Notes under the pieces: model-generated
What the model saw: only the letters and a program-made list of their open reading frames with translations
Database searches by the model: none
Told to the model about the DNA's origin: nothing
DNA from: Strigops habroptila
Taxonomy: Eukaryota > Chordata > Aves > Psittaciformes > Psittacidae
Length of the DNA stretch: 64,000 nucleotides
Reading direction: 5' to 3'
Assembly: GCF_004027225.2 (NCBI RefSeq)
Contig: NC_044284.2
Coordinates: 41,898,420-41,962,419, forward strand
Made by a program: the position numbers and the translations under genes
Shown here: positions 32,936 to 44,569 of the stretch, piece after piece
How positions within the stretch are numbered: the stretch's first letter is position 1
How the letters are laid out: every line of letters starts with the position of its first letter

Positions 32936-35679
32936 ATAAAAAGAGAATTGGATGACCTGGAAGACAAGCAAATACAGCAGTATGAAGCTCAGCAGTATAA
33001 AACACGAAGTCTTTGAGCCTGAGGAGCAACAACATATGATAAGATAGGATTTCACATTTTCTAGAGGTAACAGAGAAGGGCTTCCAACTACCCGCTGGTA
33101 ACACAGTGCCTGTGAGGCGCTGTGTTAATGCTCATGCAAACAGCAGATGCACCCTCAGGGGACTCTCATGACAAGGCCTCTCCATAGACCATAAAACAGT
33201 CACGGCAAGAGCTACCAAGACATCCACTGGAACAGCAGGTACAAATCTGAGCATCCTTTCCCTAGAAAAAGATAGAATAGAGCAAGTGCAAAGAAAATCA
33301 GATGTCCAGGTTGCTACAAGGGTAAAATAGGTGTGAGGGTCAGATGTGGTTGTTCTTCTCCCTTCTTGGTTTTTCAAATGGGAGAGACAGGCTCTGAGCC
33401 CAGTTTCCACCCCTAGCCAGCAGAAGAAAATGTTCTTCTCATTTTTGCCTCCTAATGATAATGATGACCATTCACCTCTTGTTTTGTACATGTCCTTAAT
33501 ATGAAAACTCATTCTTGGTGCTAATGTTCTCAGCTCTTGGCTTGGAAAGGGTACACTGGCCAACTGGACAGTCATGCGGTTCTCTGAGAGGCTGTCTGTT
33601 CTGCAATTAACAGACAAAATGCCTGCCACTGTGGTTGGAAAGAAGTTTTAATTAAAATCCTTTGGTATTGGCCTTGGCCAGACTGTGAAGTGAATGGGAA
33701 GAGGCCAGAAGGCCTGGGTCAGTGTCTTGGGTCACCCTAGGAGAGTGCCCACTTAGCTGAGACTGAACACGAGGAAGAACTTGGTTTATAATTGCATGGG
33801 CTTTTTTTCCATTTTTCCCCTCAAGTGACCTGCCCAATGGATGATTACAGTCTGATAGGAGCACAGATACTGCCAGCTAAAAGTTGGGATAGGTTCACAG
33901 GTCGTTTGAATCCTAATGAGGAACCATGAATAGAAGCTCACATCACACAAATGAAAAACACCTCACTCTCTCCTCTAATGAGTATGGCTCTTCAAATGCT
34001 TTTGTCTTGGGCTTTGCTTGGCTTTCAGAGCTGCTCAGGGCTGCATCTTCCAGGCTGGACTCCAAGCTGCTGTCATCTACCCCATCATCTCACAGATCGT
34101 CACCAGTAAGGTACCTCATTTTGCCAGGTGGCCAAGGCAGACCTGCAGCAGCCCTGTGTGTTTACGATGGTGGCATGGGTAAGCAAAGTGCTTGGAGAAT
34201 GAGATACCCCCTTGAGGGGATGTGTTGGGCCCTAGTCAGCCTCACCTGGGTGGAAGTTGCCTTCCATGTGCCTGCCTGTGATGTGCTGGGCATGTTGTTT
34301 TGTGTGGTGTTCCCCACCAATGCTGTAAGTGCAGGTGCTACTCTAATGAGCAAGTGCCTGCTCCTCCTGATGTCAAAGTGCATTCATTAATGCAGGAGTC
34401 ACATACTAAGCACCAGGAAGCTGGAACCAGGGTAGGTTACACTTTCGTTCGCATGGAGCAAGTCCTGCTAGCTTTCATGGTAGCCAGCACTGTGGGCCTA
34501 TTTATATTCCCTCTGCTCAGGATGAAGTGATGGACTTTCTTGTTTGCAAGCTAATGAGCAAGCAGACTTAAGAAATATTAAAAGCTGAATGGATGCTAGC
34601 CCCAGAATTTGTCACTTAAAGTTCAACATGAGGGTGCTACCAGCCCATGTTTACCCTTAACAAGGTACCAGGGCTCTGAAGCCATGGAGGTATTTTTCAA
34701 AGCATTACTCAAAAATCTCTTTTATTTTTCCTAAGATTATTAAGGTAACTTTTGGGGGCCATTAGTTCTACGCACCAAGCCTTGACTTCTGCACCCTTCC
34801 TTTCCTGCTGCCATTTAAGGTTTTGTCTCCTGCTTTCAGGATTAATTTTGTGCTGTCAAGCTGAGTGGGAGCACTGAGCAGCTTTGGAGTTTCTCAGCCT
34901 GTGCTGGTGATGGAGGACATGTCATCCAGGTGACCCCAGGCTCTTCAGCTCTGATACACTTGCACATGGCTAGATAGGTGTAGGTGCCTAGGATGCCTCT
35001 GTCTCGCACCCATCCTGCAGGCAGGAAGGGAGAGAGGGAAGTTTGGGTGGCTGGGAAGTGAGTGCCACAGTGGTGAAGCACAGAGGTGGTTCCAGGGACA
35101 GGTCATCAGTGGGCTTCAGGGCTGGGTGAAACATCCTGCAGGAATCAGTTTAGCCCCATGCTGGGCCAGCCACCTGTGCAAACCCAGCTTTTGGGATAAA
35201 ATTAGCATTCTGAGGCAGTGGCAGGGGATTTTTTTTACTGTTTCCCGAGAAAAATGCCATTTTTAATGCCCAAGTGTAGCAGACAAAGGGGTTGGTGGTG
35301 TTTTTCCCTTTCCTTTCAATCCCCTTTCTGCATGGTGACATTTTCTACTTCCAAAACCTGTTCTTTTGTTGTTTGTTTTTTTTCTTTTTTTCCTTCTCTT
35401 CTTTTTCCCCCTCCTATTTCCCATCCCACCCCCCCAATAACCCTCTGGGGGCATGGCCCCATCCCCTTTCCCGGGGTCTCCCATTCTGGCAGGGTGCCGA
35501 GGAGGTGCCAAGGCACAGAGGGGTGATGCCAGCACTTCCTGCTCCCTCGCTGGCAGCACAATGGGGACATTCAGGCAGGCACCATGTAGCCCAGCACCAA
35601 CCCAGAGACAGAGACCCCCCCGCCATGCCCACCCCCCCCCCATCGCTGTCTCCCAAATAGTAGTGTGAGACAGAAAGCA

Positions 35680-35910
35680 GCTGACGCCGTGTCCCAGCGC
35701 GCCGGCGGAGGCGAATTGGAATCCAGCATCACAAAACAAGCCCTGTGCATGTTCCCCTCCTGACGCAGGCGCGTGTGTGTGTCCCCCTCCCGCTATCCCC
35801 CCAAATTCTCCAAGTCTGCCCGGTAACACCAAACTGGGCTCCCTTTCCCACCCCCCCGGCCAGTCCGCGCACTGCCAACAGGCAAGGGCCTCTGCTGCTG
35901 AGCTGCGACG
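35680..35910. promoter_or_regulatory. Small CpG cluster, function unknown
   Basis: A local rise in CpG, including GCGCGCCGGCGG near 35697-35708, next to GT-rich and C-rich runs. It is shorter and weaker than the 3.5-kb CpG island, and no adjacent first exon is visible. It could be an alternative promoter, an enhancer or chance GC-rich sequence. Confidence 0.3.
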
Positions 35911-36149
35911 AGCTGGTGGAGCTGCAGGGAACGGCATGTTTTCTTTCTCCCCTTCTTCCTCCAGAGCCGCTTGTTTTTTAATTCAGGACTGGCAGGGAGG
36001 CGTGGGTCAAGGCTTGGAGGCAGCCCCTGTCCTTTCCCAGTAACACAGCCTACCCCCAAAAAATGAGATTTCACTGCTGCTCAAGGGAGCCTTGTTTTTA
36101 ATCGCTGGCAGATCAGTGTGTTTTTTAGGGGTGGGACGAAGGAGAAAGA

Positions 36150-36174
36150 GGGGGGTGGGGGGCTGGGGTGGGGG
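36150..36174 (+). other. G-quadruplex-type tract
   Basis: Four runs of 6, 6, 4 and 5 G are separated by loops of only 1-2 bases, a strong match to the canonical G4 pattern. Confidence 0.75.
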
Positions 36175-39100
36175 TAGAGCGAGGAAAGCAGGGCTTCCTT
36201 CTCCCTGGGTTCACCCAGATCTTTTAAGGCTTTCCTGCCTGCTCCCAGGGTGGGTTTTTTCCCCTCTCGACTGTGCTTTGCTGTTCTTCCATGTCTCTGA
36301 CTGTGCTTGCAGCAGCTGCTGTGTTTGCAGAACGGGAGGCGGGGCTGGTGTAAATCCAGAGGTCCTGGGGCGCTGGCTGCAGGTGGGCTTCAGCCTGCTG
36401 CCCTCTGAAACTCCCCGGGAAGCAGCTGGGGTAGATGCAGGGGTGAAAATGATGAAACATGCTGGGTTTCAGGGGTTTAACTGATGGATGTCAGCTGCCT
36501 TGCACAGGAGCTGCCAGTCCCTGTGCCTTCTCCCTGCATAAGGGCTTTTTGCAGGTCCCTTGGGCTGAGCAGCCACAGGGCATGAGCTGATACTTACTGG
36601 GCTCAAAATAATAAATCCATTTGGCCTTTTCTGGCGTGTTGACAGCACCTCAGGATGAGTTTGCCAAGGTGTGAGCCATGCTTAGAGCACAGCGGTATCA
36701 GGGACAGCCAATGCCCACTCCTGATGTAAGAGATGGGTGTTTGGACCTGGGCCTGGCAGGGCAGGCAGGATAACATGTCCTATGTTGCCTGCTCAGATGC
36801 ACATTTGTGCTGAGATGCAGCAGGGCCTGATGAAAAGTGGAAGCTAGCTCATGGCTGCCCTTCTGCGGAGTTGGAGGAGCTCTGCTGTGTCAATGGCAGT
36901 GGTGCTCTGCTGATTTGCATCCTGCGGAACCTTGGCCCAGGAAAGTGCATAGTGGCTTAATGCAACCAAATTCTTGTGGGAATTGAGAACTTGAAGGTAG
37001 TGGCAAAGGGCGGAAAGCAGGAGACCAGGTAACATGCAGCTTTTATTTTGCAGGGAAATTGCTGCCAGCAATACTACCAATTGTCTTGACATCCAAATAT
37101 TTTGCAGCTACCTCCAGAGGAGTGTCACGCTCCCATAGTCATTTTAGGTGTTGTGTTACAGCACTGGCTGAAGGAAGGATGGAATAAACATCTTCCTGGC
37201 TCCAGAGGCCCCAAATGGCTAGGGAGAAAACAGAGACTGCTGCAAGCTGGTGCCCTAGGCTGCAAATGAAGACAAGCATGCCAGATCCTGCAGGCACTGT
37301 GTGAAGCCATTGAGAAAACTGCAGGAACAGAGATTGAACAGACTGTAAGCAGCCCGGGATATGGCAGGGTAAATTGTGCCAATCTTTGGGGGTGGCTGGC
37401 AGAGGCTGGCGAGGGCACCATGTCCCTGTGCATGCTGGTGGTGCTCCACCCCAGGGAGAGGTTGAGCCCAGGGCTTCTTGCATGAACTGTTTGCGTAGGG
37501 TGAGGAAAGCTGGGGCCTGGGGGCATGGAGCAGCTCAGGACGTCCTGTGGCACCCGTCCTGCAACAGCTGCTGGAGCTGGGCAGGGACCATGCTGCAGCT
37601 GCTTGCGGAAAACATCATGGGTTATAGCTCCCAGGGGGCAAGGGCATTGCTGGGCAAGCAGGGTCAGCTCAGCCGTGTGGGATCTTTCCTCCACAGGGAT
37701 GGGCAGGCAGCACTGCCATAGACTGTGTCAATAAATAGGTGTTTTTTCCTCAAAAGACTTCAAGATCTTTTTCTCCTGTGCCCTGCTTCCCTCATCTGTT
37801 TCTCAGCATCTGCCGTTCTCAGTGGCTTCACTGAATTATATCAGGTCACAGAATATCTGGCCTGGAAAGTGCACATCTTGCAAGAATAACCAGCACCATC
37901 TTCGCTTCCTGGCTCTGCACACCTCCAGCACACAGCCAGGCGTGGAGAGGAGGAGCACTGGAAGATCCAAAGCCCCAAGCTTTAGCCTTTACAGCCCTTC
38001 TGAATTACACCCTTGGAGACGATCCCCACAAGGTAAGAGAAGAGCAGCCAGGGCCTCGCCAGTGAGGACACGTTGGAAAGTGGAATCAGGTAAAGGACAG
38101 ATCCAGCCTCCAGGTAGACTTGATTGTAGGCAGGATAGAGGTTCATTCAGCATACTCACTGCTCTGTTCACCCATGGGTGCAGAGCCACGAAGAGAGCAG
38201 GTGCTGGTTGCCCCTGCGCTGGTTATGGTATTGACTGGACAAACTGGTCCTCCTGGGCACTTGCTCATTCAGATTCTTACTGAGTAAGAAATAGGATGCA
38301 AGTACAATATATAGGATAGCCTATATGGTATCATAGTATAGGATACAGACACAGTCTACAGCTTGCCGTGGAAAACAGAGTAACAGCTCAAGAACTGTAT
38401 TTCATACTGGATGTTGCAAGAGCTGCAGCGTTAGGAAATGGGCTGGGTTTGTCCAAGTCCAAAGAAAAGAGTGGGGAGGGGTTTCATTCCCTCCCAAACC
38501 GTAAGCCCAGCCATATCCCTCCCCAGTTTAGGTTCAGGTTAGGGATGTGGGTCTTAGCAGTAGGATGAGGGTCTCTCTCCCTACGGGGCAGCCCCATGTG
38601 CATGAGGCAGTTGGGATAGGGTTTGAGCTCAGCCTTTCATTGCAGGAGGACAGAAAACGGCTTGCAGGGAATGGGCAAGGGGGGGACACCCAGCTTTTCA
38701 TCAGGGTTATGGGATGGAAAACATGTTCAGGAGGGTGTTAGCTGCAGCATGGCCCTGGGGTTATGATAATCTTCCCCACTGCAGGTGATTTGAGCTGTAC
38801 CTACTGCAGGGCAGCAGCCTTGCAGCAGGGCCCGCCATGCTGGGCCGAAGCACCAAGGGCAACCTTCCCATGGGTTTTCAAATCTCAGAGGAGATTTCCC
38901 TGGCAGAGCAGCTCAGTTTTCTTTGGAGCAAAGATAATCTTCCCCTCCTCCCCCACTGCTGAATACTCTGGCATAGCACCAAATAGCAAAGTCAACATAA
39001 AATACACCCTCATTTCCTGGGCCTCCTCTTCCCAGCCGTCCTCCAGCAAAGAGGAGTGATACAGCATCTGCTCCTGTAGCCACAGCCCTCTTCCAGGACT

Positions 39101-42100
39101 GGGTCTTTGTGGCTCTTCAGAGGTGTGCCAAGAGCTTTGAAATCCCTTCAAGGCATAAAGCAAGGCAGCAGCAAGGAGTGAGCAGCAGAAGCAGAACTGC
39201 CTGTGTCGAGCCTTGCCTGCTGCCAGTAGTGCCCTGAAGGGTCTCTGGTTTGCTCAAGCTTTTAAAGGGCATCGCTGAGGCCATCACCATCCTGCAGTGT
39301 GGCACAACCTGTTCAGCGCACATGGGGAAAGAGTTGCTCACACCTCTTCCCTTCCAATGAAGGTACAAAGAAAGGTTGGAATAAGACTGTCAGCTCTGCT
39401 CTATTGGCCAGGAAACCACTGTCCACAGCTATGACATTGAGCCTCATTTATGGGCCAAGAAAGATCGGGAGAAGCTGATCCGCAGAGGAGGATCCTGTCA
39501 GTGTCTGCCAGACTATTTGCCTCTAGGAACTGGAAGCAAGATGGGTTCAAAGGTACAGTATGGTATCCACTATGCCTTCATTGCACCAGCTTCTCATCTC
39601 CATCCCAGTTCTCTTGCAATGCAATTCAGAAGCCAGACAAGTGGCTCTCCCCATCTCCATCCCCTTGCCTTGCTTCAGTCACCTTCCTGAGACATTGCTC
39701 CCTGTTCCTTTTTTGCTAATGGTGTGACAGACCTACCAGGATGATCCTGGGACCAGCTCCCATCCATTTGCTGTGGATTGTGGAGGACATGGGAGAGGGA
39801 CTCACCTTCCACACAGGAGTGTCCGGTTTGGGGGGGATGGGGAGAGCAGGGGATTTAATAAATCCTTTAGAAGAATTTAGGATTTGGAAGAATTTGGAAG
39901 ATTTAGAGACTGCAGGACATGCCTCGTCAAAAGGAAATTATTTAGTAGGTTGGTATTTTTTCCAGCTTCAATATCTCATGCTGCCCATTCCTTTGCACTT
40001 GTTAAGCTGCCCTTACAGTCAACATCTTCAACTCAGAACCAGTGCAGTGTGAGCTATAAACTACTGCTATCAGCCCTGTGATTCCCATGCCCTCCTGATT
40101 GCTCTTGCTCTGGACACTCAAACAGGAACCAGCCTGGGCAGGGCAGGAGGATCAGTAGAGGGAAATAAGGTTAACTGGAGAGTGAACTTTGGGAATGACA
40201 TGTTGGACAGGACTCAGGTGGAGCCTCTGGTAATTGGGCAGGATGTATCCCATAGGTCAGATACCATGTCTGGGTGTCAGAGTGGGAAGAGGTGAGAAAG
40301 TTGGCATGTGCATGTGCCTGCAAACGTATTTATTACCTCTTCAGGGTTGCCTTACATTCAAAATTCATGGTACAGCCTCTCTTCCAGCAGCGTTTCTGGA
40401 ATCCAGCATTTGTTTCCAGGGTGCAAATGGCATTCAGGGAGTACCTCCCCAGCCATTGCACTGTTCTGCTGGGGTGAGGTTTTCTTCTGGTCTGCCCATT
40501 CCTCCCTGCTGTTCCCATCCTTCCTGCTTGTTTTCCACATTCTGCAGCCGGGCAATGTGCTCTGATATTTTCTTCCAAATGAAATTTCCTACAGTAGTAA
40601 AAAAGGGAAAATGTGGTTTGTGCTGCAACTGAGAAATGCCCTATGACTCTAGCCCGCACCCTCCCCCCTGAAAGCATGTGGTTACCTCTGCAGGTAGGTC
40701 TGGCAAAGCCCAAGTGTCAATGTTACAGGGCTGTGGAGTCTTAGGGTCTCTAATTCCTTCTCAGATGAAGAGTGACATCTCTTCACAGGCTGTCAAAGCC
40801 TTAGCACCAGCTAATCCAGCAGAAAGGGGCAAGCGGGGATATTAAGAGGGAGATAAGTGACAGAGGGATAATTCTGTCTGGGAAAGAGCTGCTGGTGGAG
40901 ATTTCTCTCCTGCTTCACTCTGCCTGTAGCTGCAAGCCTCCTGTTTCTTGCAGAAAAAGGAGGCTTTGAAACATCTGTTTGCAACCCCTTTGTCCCCCTC
41001 CTAGTGTCATCTGATCCCTGGTATAGGAATCTGTGCTGAGGTGGATTATATAAAGGAAAGAAGCAGCTTCCCAGTATAAAACCCACAGGATGGATGGATT
41101 GTGCCAGGGAGGCACCATGTGAGCATTTTGTGCAGCTCCCAGGCAGCTAACAAGCTTTTAACTGGTAACGTGGCAGGGCACGGTGGCTTCAGAGGGAGGT
41201 CGGACCGCTAGACACAGGTCATGCTTCTAACAGAGAGCAACCTCTGTGCCACAACATGGGAGCTGACTCCATTCCCAAAGGATGCATAGCACATTCCTCA
41301 TGAACCTCCCTAGGAACTGGACTGCTGTATGGCCATGTGCCATCTTCACCACTGCAAAACTGTTAATTCTTGGTGTGTTTTCACACCAGCAAAGAGCTGG
41401 CTGGCATTCCTCCTTGTCCACTGTGCCCTTCGCACCGGGCACAGGCTCCTACTGCGGTCCCTATGACTCCCCATGTGTTCTTGGCTAATCTGGTGGATTA
41501 TAGTCATTATATGTAACTGGATTAGATGACTGTTACTGCGGTTACTGTTTTGCACTGGTCATATTTATAGGGCTGCAGAATCAAGGAACAACTCTTAACG
41601 TCTGCAGCCCTGGACCCTGTAGGTCAAAGTAACCCTCGATAAAGCAGAGCATCACTTGTCGGTACCAGTGCTTCCAGGGGACCATCCTGGCTTCTCCCTG
41701 CAGGGTAGCATTTGGCACGGCAAATAGAAACCCCACCTCCCCACACCTCAAATTGTGTTTGACAGCAGTGTAGTGTACCAAAAATCATCTGATTTGGGGG
41801 AATAGGGCCAGGGAAAAGATCTTAAACTCTTCTGCCTGAAGAGGGGGCAGTTCACACGGCTGTCAGTCCCTACAAGCCTATGCGCAGAAAGAAGAAATGT
41901 TTAAACCCTGTGTGTTCAGTGACTGGAGGATGTAATTTGTCACAGCCTGGGCTGCTGTCCCTGCTAGATACCTGCACCATCGGACTTTCCACTCATCCAG
42001 CGAGGTGGGCACTCTGCATTTCTGGCGATGCTGGGGCACACATTGGTGCTACCCCAGTGCGTGTAAGCCATGTTCAAGAACTGAGACAAACTTTGCCACA

Positions 42101-43754
42101 CGTTGCAGGTTTGCAAAAGCAGGTGCAAGAACTTCCCCATGCACACACCAGCCCCACTGCACGCACAGCTCCATGCCCCAGCGCCCCGAAGGCACCCTGC
42201 CAACCTCCCCAAAGCCGCCTCTCCACCTTCCCCACGGCAGGCTCTGCCCGTGGGTGTCCCTGTCCCCATAGCTGCCCAGCAGGCAGGAGGGGTGCTGGCT
42301 CTGAGGGAAGCTGCCAGCAGTTTATCTGCTGCTGTTATGGCATCAGGAAACACTTTCCCATAGTTGGCCAAAGTCCAGTGGGGGCATCAGCCCCAAGGCT
42401 GAGATGTAGCCTGTGCCCCGGGGCCATCCTGCCCATGCCACTGCACACAGAGAGAGCCAGGCAACCCCTCTGCTCATCCTGATCCAGCTTTGGGGTATTT
42501 GTGTGGACCCAGAGAATAATCCCCCTGTGATGCTGATTCAGCCACAGTGAGCAGCACAAGGCATAGCCCAACACCCTCCACTTTGCACAGGTCTTGCTTG
42601 TCAAGATGCTGTTTTCTCTGTGTCCATCTTCTTTGAGTCCAGAGGATGTCTCTGAGGATGCACACACAAAGCGCCTTGTTAGCTGGAGTTAAGGAGGATG
42701 AATATTGAAAAAAGTTAAGAAATTGAGCCCTCCACCCAAATCGCTTTAACTGCAGCTGGTTTCAGCTGTGCAATCATGCTGCACGTTCAGATGAGCTAAA
42801 ATTAACTGTGTTCCTATGCAAAGGCTGTGGTTGAGCTGTGCTTGGAGCAATGCAGCATTAACTGCTGCTGCTGGTTGTTAAGTATTAGCACATGGCCAAA
42901 GCTAACACCTAACAGCACTTGTCCCAAAGATGAACCTTTTCAAAAGAAACTTTCCTGGAGGCAAGAACAGGCAAAATGAATCTCCTGAAGACTCAGGCTG
43001 TGCAGTGGCTGAGGTAAAGATCATGCTTGCACAGGCATGTGGAGCTTCTCCCTTCTTACTGCAGCCCCAGGATGTGTGGGAAGGCTTGCAAAGCCCCCAC
43101 TGACTCAGCCCCCACCATGCTGTCCCGAAAACACAATCCCAGCAAAGGAAAAAGACAAGTCTTTGCTCGGTGTGTGGCTGCTTACGGATGTCAGTTGGAT
43201 GAACAAAGGTACTTTTATTGCTTGGAGACCCTGAGCATCCTCCAGCCTCTCTGCAGGGTGCACAGCAGGGACCAGCCTGCCCTGCAAGGCCATGACTGAC
43301 CCTCCAGGATGGATACAGGGAGTTCCAAGTAAGCTCTTTGGAAGTAATGAGGAACTCCAGCACATGCACTAAAAATAAGGAGACAGCAGGTGAAAAATAA
43401 ATCACTTGCAGGGGCTCCCAGCTGGAAGGCTGAGCCGGGAGGTTGAGCCAGGAGGCTCCCGCACGCCCTGGTTCACTGAGCCCTGATTTGTGGTCTGACC
43501 TTGGCCACACTCATTGAACTCCTCAGGCCCCAGCTTGCCTGGCTGGAGAACCAAGTAGAACGAAAAGCAGGACGTCAAGGCTGAGCTTAGCTTTTCCTTC
43601 TGCAGATAAATCACTGGGAGTTGAGGAAACTGGCTCTGTGTGTTCACAAAGAGTTTGCTTTCAGCATGCCAAGCCTGTCTGAACAGGGCGACTCTGCCAG
43701 GCAGGTTGCATGGATGTGGTGGGAGCATCAACAAACACCCTACACTGGCCTTAG

Positions 43755-43856
43755 CCTGGGAGAAAGATGATGGAGAGTTAGCCCAAAGAGCCAGTCCACA
43801 GCAGCATGGTGGCAGCCAGGAAGAGGGAACGGAGCATAAGCCAGTGATGTGCAAAG
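43755..43856 (+). other. Exon-like 102-bp segment (unconfirmed)
   Basis: Preceded by CTGGCCTTAG and followed by the strong donor AAAG|GTAAGA. Its length is a multiple of three, with phase 1 at both ends. The one open frame considered gives a hydrophilic, Gln/Glu-rich product with a GSQEEGTEH stretch. No family is recognised. It does not join the candidate last exon at 44486 in phase without an extra exon between. Confidence 0.2.
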
Positions 43857-44485
43857 GTAAGAGTGGAGGGACCCTTCAGCTTCTGCTTGTGCGGTATTTG
43901 CACTATGTCCTTGGCATCTGGGTTGCACCAATGCTCTCCATCACTGCACAGGTACCAGGGGAACTATGTAAATCAACTAAAAACAAAAAATACAAGTTTT
44001 TTCTTCAAGCATTTTCCAATCACTGGTACAAGAAGTGTTGGGTTTGGGGTTTTTTTTTTCTTTTCCATGCAAGAAATCTTTTACTTTGTGCTCCTGCATG
44101 CTGTGCCATCCCAGTCTGTTTTGGGTGAATGGGGTTGGTGTCTGGCAGCCTTACCAATGCTCCCAAGATGTTTGGGAGTACAGTGCTCTGTGTAAAGGCA
44201 AATGCAGCTTACTTTCCCTTCTCCAGCTGCTGGGAAGTTGAGAGGGGTGATCTATTTTAGCTGGTAAAGTAAATCAGCCAGAGAAGCAAGCTGAGCTCGT
44301 GGATATTCAGATCATAGCAAATATCTGTAAGTGTTTCCATGGTAAAGAGTTTATCTAGAAGCACCTTTGCCATTTGGCAGCCATTAGGCTTGAATTGGGG
44401 TATCTCAGTTACTAAGTGCTTAACAGAGAAAGCTCAAGGGGACAGAGTAGTAACTGCACCCTTCTCGTCTCCATTTTTCTTGCAG
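43857..44485. other. Interval between two exon-like segments
   Basis: No convincing coding sequence. A T-run follows GGGG near 44048-44059, and the interval ends in a long pyrimidine tract before TTGCAG at 44485. Confidence 0.3.
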
Positions 44486-44569
44486 ATCCCAGCAGCAGAA
44501 GCAGAGTTTACTGTAGCTTCTGTTCCCATCTATTCTGGAACTGAAGCCATAAAAACAAATGGAGGATGA
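44486..44569 (+). other. Candidate 3'-terminal coding exon (unconfirmed)
   Basis: A nearly unbroken pyrimidine tract followed by TTGCAG forms one of the strongest acceptor-like sites in the window. The phase-0 frame after it runs 27 codons to TGA; the other two frames stop after 9 and 16 codons. The predicted end is EAIKTNGG. I do not recognise the protein, and no upstream exon is firmly linked to it. Confidence 0.25.

Larger units (their letters stand above)
32936..43754. other. Non-coding region, no recognised gene
   Basis: No recognisable coding exon. Features noticed are a small CpG cluster (35680-35910), C-runs near 35428 and 35629, a G-quadruplex-type tract (36150-36174) and several pyrimidine-rich stretches near 35370-35420. 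Confidence 0.45.
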
